NCBI GenBank assembly: GCA_014802265.1
Contig: JAAVCP010000013.1
Coordinates: 1-64,000, forward strand
Length of the DNA: 64,000 nt
DNA from: Bacteroides sp.
GTDB lineage: Bacteria > Bacteroidota > Bacteroidia > Bacteroidales > Muribaculaceae
Reading direction: 5' to 3'
Shown: positions 18,715 through 27,686 of the stretch, piece after piece
Position numbering within the stretch: the first letter of the stretch is position 1
Layout: every line of letters starts with the position of its first letter
Program-made: the position numbers and the translations under genes
The notes under the pieces: generated by a model
What the model saw: the letters and a program-made list of their open reading frames with translations, nothing else
Databases searched by the model: none
Told to the model about the DNA's origin: nothing

Positions 18715-19485
18715 ATGAAATATTTTAGAAAAATATTATTACTCATGTTCATAATATTCTGTAACACAGTATCAGTCTTTGCTACAGAATTTACTAATGA
18801 GTCTTTAAACTATGTAATCACCTATAAATGGGGGCTTATTCATAAGGATTCTGGAGATGCTACTCTTAAACTAACAAATAATGGTGATAAATATGATATT
18901 ATTCTGACAGGGAAAACGCGATCTTGGGCAGATAATCTTTATCAAGTGCGTGATACACTTCGATGCACTATAAATAAAAATAACTTCCGACCTCTTTCAT
19001 ATACTAAGATTGCTCATGAGAATGGTAAATACAGTCGTGACGAAATCACATATTCCTACACCGGAAGCACTGTTAACGGTTTGTCAAAGCGGTATCGTTA
19101 TGACAAAGAAGGTAAACTGAATGTAACCGAAAAGAATCTTTCTGGAAATGGTACTGTTTATGACATGTTAAGTGTATTTTATTATCTCAGAACAATAGAC
19201 TACTCTAAATTATTGTCAGGAGATGTTGTAAAAGCAACTATGTTTTCAGGTAAGAAAGTAGAGCAACTTACAGTTTGGTGTGTGGGTAAAGAAGAAATAA
19301 AGCTACGCGACAAATCAAAAAGAGATACTTATCATATAAGATTCAAATTTACTCAAGAGGGGAAAAAGAAATCAAGTGATGATATTGATGCCTGGATTTC
19401 TACCGATGCATCACATATTCCTTTACTTGTGGTAGGTAGTTTGCCACTTGGACAGGTTAAATGTTACTATGTAGGGGCACGATAA
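18715..19485 (+). CDS. DUF3108 domain-containing secreted protein
   Basis: 256 residues with a signal peptide (ILLLMFIIFCNTVSVFA). The mature part begins NYVITYKWGLIHKDSGDATL, the start of the beta-sandwich typical of DUF3108, and continues with DNLYQVRDTLRCTI, VYDMLSVFYYLRTIDYS and a C-terminal WISTDASHIPLLVVGSLPLG. The family is periplasmic and of unknown function. I chose the ATG at 18715 because the signal peptide starts there; the longer frame overlaps the preceding hydrolase. Confidence 0.85.
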   Translation: MKYFRKILLLMFIIFCNTVSVFATEFTNESLNYVITYKWGLIHKDSGDATLKLTNNGDKYDIILTGKTRSWADNLYQVRDTLRCTINKNNFRPLSYTKIAHENGKYSRDEITYSYTGSTVNGLSKRYRYDKEGKLNVTEKNLSGNGTVYDMLSVFYYLRTIDYSKLLSGDVVKATMFSGKKVEQLTVWCVGKEEIKLRDKSKRDTYHIRFKFTQEGKKKSSDDIDAWISTDASHIPLLVVGSLPLGQVKCYYVGAR

Positions 19486-19499
19486 TCGCACCCCTACAT
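19469..19499. terminator. hairpin between convergent DUF3108 and thioredoxin genes
   Basis: ATGTAGGGG and CCCCTACAT form a 9-bp GC-rich stem with a 13-base loop. The left arm lies in the last codons of the DUF3108 gene. It could end transcription from either side. Confidence 0.5.
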
Positions 19500-19526
19500 T
19501 ATTTATAATCTCACTTATAGGTAATA

Positions 19527-19823
19527 TCAGCTAAACTGATTAATAATCCTCTCAAGTTTTTCCAAAGGTTGCATGCCGGATTCCCTCCATTCTAGCTCAC
19601 CATTCTTGAAAAGCATGAATGTCGGTACAGATCTTACATTATACATTTCTGATAACTGTTCATTTTTGTCAATATCAATTTTTATGATTCGTGCTTTATC
19701 TCCTATTTTTGAATGGAGTTCTTCAAGCACCGGATGCATCATTTTGCATGGACCACACCAAGTAGCAAAGAAATCAATCAATACTGGTTTTTCTGATTGA
19801 ATTATGTCTTTAAATTTTTCCAT
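19527..19823 (-). CDS. thioredoxin
   Basis: 98 residues, a compact thioredoxin. The active site is [15 protein letters not shown] (WCGPC, about residue 21-25), the cis-Pro segment is [14 protein letters not shown], and the acidic [12 protein letters not shown] strand-helix is present. It lacks a signal peptide, so it is cytosolic. It is a second copy relative to the thioredoxin at 51239. It stands alone and convergent to the DUF3108 gene. Confidence 0.93.
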   Translation of the reverse strand: MEKFKDIIQSEKPVLIDFFATWCGPCKMMHPVLEELHSKIGDKARIIKIDIDKNEQLSEMYNVRSVPTFMLFKNGELEWRESGMQPLEKLERIINQFS

Positions 19824-19910
19824 AGTAGTTATTTTTATTAAGATACATTATTAAAACACGGTCATATAGGAATTGTTCACTTATAAAATCTTAAATTTTT
19901 TCAATAAAAT

Positions 19911-19941
19911 TTGGTTAAATCAATAAAAACAATTACTTTTG
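19911..19941 (+). promoter_or_regulatory. Bacteroidetes-type promoter of the glutamine synthetase gene
   Basis: TTG at 19911-19913, a 20-bp gap, and TACTTTTG at 19934-19941. The leader to the ATG at 20042 is about 95 bases, long enough for post-transcriptional control, though I see no known riboswitch. Confidence 0.7.
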
Positions 19942-20041
19942 TCACGGAAAAGATTATAAAACCCATGTAAGGCTACTATGGTACTGACACTTTTCTAAAA
20001 CCAATAGTAAAATTACCTTAAATTTAATACCAATAATAGAA

Positions 20042-21544
20042 ATGGATCCCAATCTAAGTCTGAACCCCAACAAAGTTGTGGAGTTCCTTCAGAAATCTCC
20101 TTCTGAGTTTAGAAAAAGTGACCTCATCCGTTTTGTTAAAGAAAACGGCATCAAGATGGTCAAATTTATGTATCCTGCCGATGACAACCGTCTGAAAACT
20201 CTTAACTTCGTAGTAAACTCCGAGAGTTATCTTGATTCTATCCTCACTTTTGGAGAGAGAGTAGACGGATCCAGTCTCTTCCCATTCATTGAAGCCGGCA
20301 ACAGCGATCTCTATGTGATTCCACGTTTCTCCACAGCATTTCTTGATCCATTTGCTGAAATTCCTACCCTCACAATGCTTGCTACTTTCTTTGACAAGGA
20401 GGGTAAACCTCTTCAGTCTTCTCCAGAGTACACACTGAGAAAAGCTTGTGAAGAGTTCACAAAGACCACTGGAATGGAATTCTATGCAATGGGTGAGCTT
20501 GAATATTATGTTATTTCTGAAGACACAGGTTTCTTCCATGCTTCTGACCAGAAAGGTTATCATGAATCTGCTCCGTTTGCTAAGTTTAATGATTTCCGTG
20601 TAGAATGTATGAATCTTATCGCTCAAACAGGCGGTCAAATCAAATATGGTCATAACGAAGTAGGCAACTTCACTCTTGATGGTAAAATCTATGAACAGAA
20701 TGAAGTTGAGTTCCTGCCTATACCTGCTGTACAGGCTGCTGATAACCTGATGCTCGCAAAATGGGTAATTCGCACTCTTGCTGCTAAGAAAGGATATGAT
20801 GTTACCTTCGCTCCTAAAATTACAGCTGGCAAGGCAGGCAGCGGTCTTCACATTCATTTTAAGGTGATGAAGGGAGATCAGAACATGATGACTGAAAATG
20901 GTAAACTCAGTGACATTGCCAAAAAAGCAATTGTAGGTATTCTTGAGCATGCTGATGCCATCACTGCTATGGGCAATAAGGTACCTACAAGTTACTTCCG
21001 CCTTGTACCTCACCAAGAGGCTCCCACATCTGTATGCTGGGGTGATAGAAACCGTTCTGTGCTTGTGCGTGTTCCGTTGGGTTGGACAGGTGAAAATGAT
21101 ATGTGCTCCCAAGCTAATCCTCTTGAAATCGATGCAGTTGTAGCTCCCCCACAGAAGCAGACTGTTGAACTTAGAAGCGCAGACTGCTCTGCTGACATTT
21201 ATCAGCTTATCGCTGCTATGGTTGTGGCTGCCCGTACTGGTTTTGAAATGGAAAATGCTCTCCAGAGAGCTGAAGACATGTATGTAAATGTCAATATCCA
21301 TAATGATGAAAATAAGGATAAGCTTGCTCAACTCAAGTCTCTTCCCGACTCCTGTGTTGCTTCTGCAAAGGCGCTCAAGGAACAGCGTGAGGTATTTGAA
21401 GCTAAAGACGTATTCTCACCACGCCTTATTGATGGCATCATAAATAAGCTGACTGCATTTGACGATGCTGACCTGCGTCAGAAGACTTCTAACGATCATA
21501 AAGAAATGATGAAAGTAGTGCGTAAATATTGGCATTGCGGATAA
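20042..21544 (+). CDS. glnA: glutamine synthetase, type I-like
   Basis: Forms glutamine from glutamate, ammonia and ATP. The 500-residue protein carries the GS catalytic blocks: the N-terminal beta-grasp region (KMVKFMYPADDN), EFYAMGELEYYVI (Glu ligands), GHNEVGNFTLDGKIYEQNEV, AGKAGSGLHIHFKVM (His/Gly loop), RLVPHQEAPTSVCWGDRNRS (ATP site) and VELRSADCSADIYQLIAAM. No obvious NLYDLP-type adenylylation loop is visible near the C-terminus, so control by adenylylation is not supported. It stands alone with its own promoter and a strong terminator. A long antisense frame (20054-21331) is only a shadow of its codon usage. Confidence 0.93.
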   Translation: MDPNLSLNPNKVVEFLQKSPSEFRKSDLIRFVKENGIKMVKFMYPADDNRLKTLNFVVNSESYLDSILTFGERVDGSSLFPFIEAGNSDLYVIPRFSTAFLDPFAEIPTLTMLATFFDKEGKPLQSSPEYTLRKACEEFTKTTGMEFYAMGELEYYVISEDTGFFHASDQKGYHESAPFAKFNDFRVECMNLIAQTGGQIKYGHNEVGNFTLDGKIYEQNEVEFLPIPAVQAADNLMLAKWVIRTLAAKKGYDVTFAPKITAGKAGSGLHIHFKVMKGDQNMMTENGKLSDIAKKAIVGILEHADAITAMGNKVPTSYFRLVPHQEAPTSVCWGDRNRSVLVRVPLGWTGENDMCSQANPLEIDAVVAPPQKQTVELRSADCSADIYQLIAAMVVAARTGFEMENALQRAEDMYVNVNIHNDENKDKLAQLKSLPDSCVASAKALKEQREVFEAKDVFSPRLIDGIINKLTAFDDADLRQKTSNDHKEMMKVVRKYWHCG

Positions 21545-21556
21545 AATTCTACGGTA

Positions 21557-21617
21557 TAAGACACTGATAAAAGCTGAAACCAATTACATTTTGATTTCAG
21601 CTTTTATTAGTGTCTTA
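21557..21617. terminator. long hairpin after glutamine synthetase gene
   Basis: A 23-bp stem (21557-21579 with 21595-21617, one G-U pair) and a 15-base loop. The stem includes AAAGCTGAAA and TTTCAGCTTT. It lies 12 bp after the stop and is AT-rich and nearly symmetrical, so it could act from both sides. Confidence 0.75.
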
Positions 21618-21734
21618 TTGTTCACAGAGATCTACTTATACTTCCTTGATTTTTAGTTGAAGAGAATAAAAGTGTAGGATATTACTCTAGGATTTAGAAT
21701 CTTTTACTAACAAAATAAATTTAGGGAAATTTAT

Positions 21735-22439
21735 TCAAAACTCTATTTTTCTAAATGTATTTGTTAGTAAGTCGAATGTAAGCATACTATTTTCTAAGGT
21801 ATCGCCAGCCCCGGTAAGATATTTCACAACTTCTGATGCCTGAATTGATGCACATAGCGCCGCAGCAGGTCCTATAACTCCAGCTGCTGAACATGGCATA
21901 AAATCAATATCATTATTAAGATCGAAAATTTCCTTAAAAGTTAGAGCTGCAGATTTAATAGTCATCACTTGACCATGAAACCCTGAAACGCCTCCTATGC
22001 AGCATGCTTTACTTATATCCCTACATACCTCCTCAATCATAATCTTAGATGCAGGATTGTCTGTAGCATCCACAATGAAATCACAATCTTTAAATAATTC
22101 TTTAGCAAGGTTCCTGTCAACTAACTTTTGAATTATTTCAATCTTACACTCTGGGTTTATTCCCATCATTCTCTTTGACAAAGTATCGGCTTTCATTTTT
22201 CCCGCGTCCTCAGTACTAAAGAAAAATTGACGCTGAAGATTTGAAATATCTACTGTATCAAAATCTGCAATTAATATTTTTCCAATACCAGCAGCAGCCA
22301 ATTGCATCGCAACCATTGAGCCTAATGCCCCACATCCGACAATTATTACTTTTGAACAAAGGAGTCGGGTCTGACCCGACTCCCCTATCTCTTCCACGCT
22401 TATCTGGCGTGAATATCTTTGTTTTTCTTCAGTTGTCAT
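21735..22439 (-). CDS. HesA/MoeB/ThiF family E1-like adenylyltransferase
   Basis: 234 residues with the ATP-binding E1 core: RYSRQISVEEIGESGQTRLL, VIIVGCGALGSMVAMQLAAA, LIADFDTVDISNLQRQFFF, then KMKADTLSKRMMGINP and DFIVDATDNPASK, and the C-terminal PCSAAGVIGPAAALCASIQA helix. Members adenylate the C-terminal glycine of ThiS or MoaD. The two CxxC zinc motifs of classical ThiF and MoeB are not visible. The thiamine operon at 28646 contains thiS but no thiF, so this gene is a candidate partner (inference). Its start overlaps the mechanosensitive channel gene by ATGA, so both are one transcript. Confidence 0.87.
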   Translation of the reverse strand: MTTEEKQRYSRQISVEEIGESGQTRLLCSKVIIVGCGALGSMVAMQLAAAGIGKILIADFDTVDISNLQRQFFFSTEDAGKMKADTLSKRMMGINPECKIEIIQKLVDRNLAKELFKDCDFIVDATDNPASKIMIEEVCRDISKACCIGGVSGFHGQVMTIKSAALTFKEIFDLNNDIDFMPCSAAGVIGPAAALCASIQASEVVKYLTGAGDTLENSMLTFDLLTNTFRKIEF

Positions 22440-23563
22440 TTTAATCTCATACTTTCAGGCACATCTGCAATATGAACGTCCATCTGAGGGAATGGGAATG
22501 AAAAACCTTTCTCCGGAAGCTCCTTATAAAACCTCTGGTTCATTTCAAAGAACAATCCCCAATAATTAGAAGAATGTGTCCAAGCCCTGACCACAATATT
22601 GATACTGCTGTCGGCAAGCTCATTCAGACCAACAAAAGGAGTACAATCCTTCTTAACAGGTAAACCTTCATTTATTTTCACTTGTTCTCGAAGTTTATCT
22701 TGAATACTCTGCTGATGCTTCTTTCGATTATTTCTAAACCGCTTCCACCAGCTAAATTTTTCTTTTGGATCAGCCGTAGCGTCCTGCATTAGATGTAGTT
22801 CTGCTTCTTTCCGCTCTTGAAGTTCTGCACGAATTTTAATATCGTCCTCAATAAATTGCTTGACTACACGTTGGTCGGAATTAATCATTTCTAAAATTGT
22901 AGCTTTTGCAGCTTCGTAGTCTGTGCCATATGCTAATCCAATTGTCCAATCAACACGACGGTAGTCTTCACGTGAATAATTATTGATTGAGCCGGTCGAC
23001 AAGCCACCATTTGGAATAATGATGGTCTTATTATCTGCTGTATTTATAAGGGTATGAAAAATTTGGATCTCCTTTACAGTACCTGTGAATCCTTGCGCTT
23101 CAATATAATCTCCTACTTTGTAAGGCTTCAGAAGCAAGATCAGAACACCTCCTGCAAAATTCTGAAGCGTGCCACTCAATGCCATACCAATTGCAACACC
23201 GGCAGATGCAAACAGAGCAAGGAAAGAACTTGTCTCAATACCAAGAATACCTATTACGGTGATTATAAGAATAAAATAAAGCACCATTCTCACCAATGAC
23301 AATACAAACGTAGTGAGAGAAGCCTCTAACTTATTTTTAAGCATCACACCAAGAACAAAATTATACAGTTTCTTGATAATGAACTTACCGATATAGAAAA
23401 CTAATATGGCAATAAGCAGTTTGAATGAAAACTGAACTATGCCATTTGCTATTGTGGAAATGGCATCATCAAAGCCAAGTCCCTTTAGTGAGTCGAACAT
23501 GGTTTTACCTCCTTCTACATTATCTGGAAGATCAACCACAGGAAACATATCCGTCTGAATCAT
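22436..23563 (-). CDS. MscS-family mechanosensitive ion channel
   Basis: 375 residues. Membrane helices lie at about 35-60 (FSFKLLIAILVFYIGKFII) and 85-110 (FVLSLVRMVLYFILIITVIG), followed by the pore-lining Gly/Ala-rich helix with SAGVAIGMALSGTLQNFAGG and the beta domain LLLKPYKVGDYIEAQGFTGT. The cytoplasmic domain contains an unusual charged insertion (about residues 220-285, rich in Lys/Glu/Arg) not found in minimal MscS. The preferred start is ATG 23563; a TTG two codons upstream is less likely. It is the middle gene of a three-gene unit with the upstream peptidase-like lipoprotein and the downstream E1-like gene. Confidence 0.9.
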   Translation of the reverse strand: MIQTDMFPVVDLPDNVEGGKTMFDSLKGLGFDDAISTIANGIVQFSFKLLIAILVFYIGKFIIKKLYNFVLGVMLKNKLEASLTTFVLSLVRMVLYFILIITVIGILGIETSSFLALFASAGVAIGMALSGTLQNFAGGVLILLLKPYKVGDYIEAQGFTGTVKEIQIFHTLINTADNKTIIIPNGGLSTGSINNYSREDYRRVDWTIGLAYGTDYEAAKATILEMINSDQRVVKQFIEDDIKIRAELQERKEAELHLMQDATADPKEKFSWWKRFRNNRKKHQQSIQDKLREQVKINEGLPVKKDCTPFVGLNELADSSINIVVRAWTHSSNYWGLFFEMNQRFYKELPEKGFSFPFPQMDVHIADVPESMRLK

Positions 23564-23597
23564 ATACAAATAGTTTTAAAGATTAAAGTTATGATAA

Positions 23598-24794
23598 TTA
23601 TTTATATACTCGCTTATACCAATCAAGGGTTTTATAAAATTCGGCTTTCCTGGAATTATCATCTACAAAATAATGACAGGATATACCGGAAAATTTATTC
23701 AGATCTATGACATTATAGTTAAAATCGACATTTGTAGCTGCAGAATAGAGAACCATTTCATTAAGTTTTTTCTCAAACTCCTCTACCAATGATTCCGTCT
23801 CACTATTAGCAGCACGAAGTTTTGTATATTGTCCGAAATCGTAGAAAGGACCGATTGAACCTCTGGTGTATCTTAACAAATCTACTTTAGAAGGTAACGT
23901 AGAATTGGCATAAGCATCTCTGCAAATATCAGCAATACCTTCCAATTTATCCATATCGACAACACATATAGTAGCTACCCTCATTGACGATGAAGAGTAA
24001 TTGTCATAATAATTGAAAAAAGTATTTGCACCGCCAATCAAATCTGGTTTTTCTGCGAGAAAATAAGGTAACGTAAGATTATAAGGCATTCCAGGTGTAA
24101 ACACTTCAGTAGGATAGCCTATGAAATACTTACATTTATTTCTCAATTCATAAATAGTTTCAATACCGCTCATATAGCACGCGTCAAACCAAATGAAATT
24201 AAAGAAATTATCCGGAATTGCATCTGCGAGTTCATCAATATTGATCTGATCGGAGTAAGAAGAATCCTTATCAGCATCTTTGTCTGAGCCAAAAGAGTGG
24301 AGAATCGGACGTGAAACGCCTTCTTCGGATCTTGTCGAAGTGAAAGGATCAAGTCCTGTACCATGCGACCATAGTATAAGTCCATAGAGATCTGAAGTAT
24401 ACATAGTCATAACATCATTAATGACACCAGATATTCTATCAGGATCCGTAGAATATAATATCTTATCATATCCCTTTATCATCTCAAAGGTCACTGATCC
24501 ATCATGATGTTTTTTCAATTCTAAAAGCTCTGGATTGCTATTGGGCGTTACTTGATAAACAAGCATTCTAAGTCCACTTAAATTCATTTCTGAGGCTGCC
24601 TCAAGAATTTCATTCTTGTCTTCAATCAGATTCCCATAAAGATTATTAGAAGCTACGGCATATAAAATTACTGTAGTCTTAGTATTTTCATTTTTTGGCA
24701 CCGGGGAATCATTATGACATGAAGATAGTGGCATACCGCACATTAGAGCGAGAACACCTCCTACTTTTACATTATATAAGTATGTATGCGCCAT
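23598..24794 (-). CDS. clostripain-like cysteine peptidase (C11) lipoprotein
   Basis: 398 residues. The N-terminus has a hydrophobic stretch ending in a lipobox-like MPLSSC at about residue 26, suggesting a surface or periplasmic lipoprotein. The C11 core shows TTVILYAVASNNLYGNL, LYGLILWSHGTGLDPF with the catalytic His, and FFNFIWFDACYMSGIETIYE with the catalytic Cys. The remainder (FIGYPTEVFTPGMPYNLTLP) follows family order. Many Bacteroidales carry such peptidases; some activate toxins or adhesins, but the target here is unknown. It is first in an operon with mscS and the E1-like gene. Confidence 0.88.
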   Translation of the reverse strand: MAHTYLYNVKVGGVLALMCGMPLSSCHNDSPVPKNENTKTTVILYAVASNNLYGNLIEDKNEILEAASEMNLSGLRMLVYQVTPNSNPELLELKKHHDGSVTFEMIKGYDKILYSTDPDRISGVINDVMTMYTSDLYGLILWSHGTGLDPFTSTRSEEGVSRPILHSFGSDKDADKDSSYSDQINIDELADAIPDNFFNFIWFDACYMSGIETIYELRNKCKYFIGYPTEVFTPGMPYNLTLPYFLAEKPDLIGGANTFFNYYDNYSSSSMRVATICVVDMDKLEGIADICRDAYANSTLPSKVDLLRYTRGSIGPFYDFGQYTKLRAANSETESLVEEFEKKLNEMVLYSAATNVDFNYNVIDLNKFSGISCHYFVDDNSRKAEFYKTLDWYKRVYK

Positions 24795-25244
24795 TATGTA
24801 TTATTTGTGTAAAGAGAAAAAGTTTCTTTCAAAAATTCATGTATCCAAAGAGAACAGAATATAAATAATCATTATATTTTCCCTAAAAGAATCAGGAATT
24901 CTAACTATTTAACGAATTATTTATTAATCTTGATATGTAAAATACTCCTTTAATTTATAGTGATTTCATTATTTATCTTCTAAATAAAGTCACTCAATCA
25001 TTGTTTATATAAATTTTACAATTAAATGTTAAATTTAGATGATAGTATACTACTTATCATGATAAAAATCTATTCCTCTAATTTTCAAGATGTCAATATT
25101 AAAATACACACAAGTAGCAATTAAAAGAGAAATATATTCTTTCTCGACTTTAGAATCAGAATAAACTAAGTTAGTTTAAAATTGTTAAATAAATAAAAGT
25201 AATTTTATTTAGCCGACGAGTATTCGTCGATTCCATGAATAAAT
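24795..25244. promoter_or_regulatory. 450-bp divergent intergenic region with a dyad ahead of rprX
   Basis: A very AT-rich spacer between the divergent peptidase and rprX genes. I see no convincing TTTG/TAnnTTTG pair. A short perfect dyad CGACGA-GTAT-TCGTCG at 25214-25229 lies 15 bp ahead of the rprX ATG, an isolated GC-rich spot in an AT-rich leader; it may be an operator or a translation-limiting hairpin (inference). Confidence 0.45.
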
Positions 25245-26798
25245 ATGAAGAAATCAATAATATGGCTCCTCACAATAGTAATGGCAATTACCTTTGGCGC
25301 ATTACTGTATTTTCAGATAATGTATCTGGAAAATATGGTAAAAATGAGAGAGGCTCAGTTCTCCGAGTCAGTAATGAGGTCACTCTCTGCCACTTCATCA
25401 TTTATGGAGAAACAAGAAACATTGCACTATTTGCAGGAAGATATCAATATAATAGAATCAAATCTATATGATGAGAACTCATTTTCTTTAGAAAATGAGA
25501 ATCTTAGATATTCAGTGGAGAGTCCTGACGGCACAGTCACTAACTATACATTGGCTGCCGAAGTAGATCGCTCCCGCCAGGATCCTTCAAAGCTTATTTT
25601 TCCCTCACCTACAGGTAATATCTCAAGCCACTACCGTACAATGCAGGAAGTAATTCGCAGTCAGTATCTCTATCAAAAAGGTCTGCTTAATGAAGTTATA
25701 TTGTCGATACTACGTGATTCGGGAAGACGCTCTGTATTTGAACGAGCCGACTCAACAACTATACGTAATTATCTTACAACTGAGCTCGCCGGAAATGGTC
25801 TATCTGTGCCTTTTGTTTTTGCAATTACTAATAATAAAGGTGCAATTCTTTATGCATCAAATGGATATGATGATACTGCCACGAAGGAAGTATATTCACA
25901 GATGCTTTTTCCTAACACGGATAATCAACTGCGCTTAAATGTACAGTTTCCGACAAAACATAATTATATTTTCTCCTCTGTGCGCTTTATTATCCCTACC
26001 CTTGCCTTCACTCTGATATTGCTAGTGATATTCCTATTCACTATCATACTTGCCTTTAGGCAGAAAAAACTTTCCGAGATGAAGACGGATTTCATCAATA
26101 ATATGACTCATGAATTGAAGACTCCGATATCAACCATCTCTTTGGCTGCTCAAATGTTGAATGATGACTCTGTAAGAAAATCACCAAGTTCGCTCAGCCA
26201 TCTTTCTCAGGTTATAATGGACGAAAGTAAACGATTGCGTTTTCAAGTGGAAAAAGTGCTTCAGATGTCTGTATTTGATAAGTCAGTTAATTCTCTGAAA
26301 TTTTCTGATGTTGATGCAAATAAGATTATTGAAAATGTAATTCATACTTTTAAAATCAAGGTGGAAAAATATGGTGGAAAAATCACTTATCATCTTGGTG
26401 CCGAAAATGCAATAATTCATGTTGACGAGATGCATTTTACTAATATTATCTACAATCTGCTTGACAATGCAGTGAAATATATGCGCGAAGATGTGGAACC
26501 ACATCTTGACATTACTACCAAAGATCTTGATGGAAAAAGATTGGAAATAAGAATTAGTGATAACGGCATCGGTATAAAGAAAGAAGATCTTAAGAAGATA
26601 TTTGAGAAATTCTATAGGGTCACTACTGGTAATCGCCACGACGTAAAAGGATTCGGACTCGGGTTGGCATATGTGAAGAAAATGATTACTATTTTTGAGG
26701 GATCAATAAGTGTGGAGAGTGAACTTGGAAAAGGATCTACTTTCATAATACTCCTTCCACTTGATACTTCTGAATATGCTTTGAACGACGAATATTAA
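25245..26798 (+). CDS. rprX: sensor histidine kinase RprX
   Basis: A membrane sensor kinase of 517 residues. It has an N-terminal membrane helix (SIIWLLTIVMAITFGALLYF), a periplasmic sensor of about 210 residues, and a second helix near residue 245-270 (FIIPTLAFTLILLVIFLF). The kinase core has the H box NNMTHELKTPISTISL (phospho-acceptor His), the N box IIYNLLDNAVKYM, and G boxes ISDNGIGIKKED and GFGLGLAYVKKM. The partner regulator follows 54 bp downstream. Length, topology and the partner sequence fit the RprX/RprY pair described in Bacteroides fragilis. The signal sensed is not known from sequence. Confidence 0.9.
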   Translation: MKKSIIWLLTIVMAITFGALLYFQIMYLENMVKMREAQFSESVMRSLSATSSFMEKQETLHYLQEDINIIESNLYDENSFSLENENLRYSVESPDGTVTNYTLAAEVDRSRQDPSKLIFPSPTGNISSHYRTMQEVIRSQYLYQKGLLNEVILSILRDSGRRSVFERADSTTIRNYLTTELAGNGLSVPFVFAITNNKGAILYASNGYDDTATKEVYSQMLFPNTDNQLRLNVQFPTKHNYIFSSVRFIIPTLAFTLILLVIFLFTIILAFRQKKLSEMKTDFINNMTHELKTPISTISLAAQMLNDDSVRKSPSSLSHLSQVIMDESKRLRFQVEKVLQMSVFDKSVNSLKFSDVDANKIIENVIHTFKIKVEKYGGKITYHLGAENAIIHVDEMHFTNIIYNLLDNAVKYMREDVEPHLDITTKDLDGKRLEIRISDNGIGIKKEDLKKIFEKFYRVTTGNRHDVKGFGLGLAYVKKMITIFEGSISVESELGKGSTFIILLPLDTSEYALNDEY

Positions 26799-26852
26799 AT
26801 TAAATATGTATTCAAAATAATTAATAATCGATTATTAATAAAACATACAAAT

Positions 26853-27563
26853 ATGGACGACAAACTTAAAATTCTGCTTTGTGAGGATGATGAAAACCTC
26901 GGTATGCTTCTAAGGGAGTTTCTGCAGGCAAAGGGATTCAATGCCGACTTGTTTCCTGACGGAGATAAGGGATATAAGGCTTTTTTGAAGGGTAAGTATG
27001 ATTTATGTGTTTTTGATGTAATGATGCCTAAAAAAGATGGATTTACATTGGCACAAGAAATCAGAAACGTCAATAGTGAGGTACCAATTATTTTTCTTAC
27101 TGCGAAGGCTCTTAAAGAAGATGTTCTTGAAGGATTCAAATTGGGTGCTGATGACTATATTACCAAACCCTTCTCAATGGAAGAACTGGTATTTCGTATT
27201 GGAGCAATCTTGCGTCGTGTAAAAGGTAAGAAAGATAAGGAAATCACACTCTATAAACTTGGTAAATATACCTTTGATACACAGAAACAAGTACTGATTT
27301 CTGACGATAAGACCCAGAAGCTTACTACTAAGGAATCTGAGTTGCTAGCTTTGTTGTGTTCGCACGTAAATGAAATCCTTGAGAGAAATTTTGCTTTAAA
27401 ATCTATATGGATTGATGACAATTACTTCAATGCAAGAAGCATGGATGTCTACATCACTAAGCTTCGTAAATTATTGCGTGATGATAAAAATATAGAAATC
27501 ATAAATATTCACGGTAAAGGCTACAAACTTATAGCTCCTGATGTAACTTCACAAAAGGATTGA
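26853..27563 (+). CDS. rprY: response regulator RprY
   Basis: An OmpR/PhoB-type regulator of 236 residues. The receiver domain has the acidic pair in ILLCEDDENLGM, the phospho-accepting Asp in LCVFDVMMPKKDG (about residue 54), and the conserved Lys in YITKPFSMEEL. The C-terminal winged helix contains LTTKESELLALLCSHVNEIL and MDVYITKLRKLLRDD. The sequence of the receiver is close to what I remember of B. fragilis RprY. It is co-oriented with rprX. Confidence 0.93.
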   Translation: MDDKLKILLCEDDENLGMLLREFLQAKGFNADLFPDGDKGYKAFLKGKYDLCVFDVMMPKKDGFTLAQEIRNVNSEVPIIFLTAKALKEDVLEGFKLGADDYITKPFSMEELVFRIGAILRRVKGKKDKEITLYKLGKYTFDTQKQVLISDDKTQKLTTKESELLALLCSHVNEILERNFALKSIWIDDNYFNARSMDVYITKLRKLLRDDKNIEIINIHGKGYKLIAPDVTSQKD

Positions 27564-27588
27564 TGACTGATTGTGCGATATTCTTTTA

Positions 27589-27621
27589 GGGCGTGATTTG
27601 AATTAATGACAAATCACGCCC
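27589..27621 (+). terminator. hairpin after rprY
   Basis: A 12-bp stem, GGGCGTGATTTG paired with CAAATCACGCCC, with a 9-base loop, 25 bp after the rprY stop. There is no T-run, so it may stabilise the 3' end rather than terminate alone. Confidence 0.6.
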
Positions 27622-27686
27622 ACATTGGAATTATATTGACAACTTTCAGATAATAATATTAAGCTGCTACTTAATAACATCCACTC

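Noticed and set aside
20054..21331. Long minus-strand frame (425 aa) across the glutamine synthetase gene
   Set aside because: It lies exactly antisense to a strongly conserved gene, has no domain pattern, and reflects codon bias of the plus strand.
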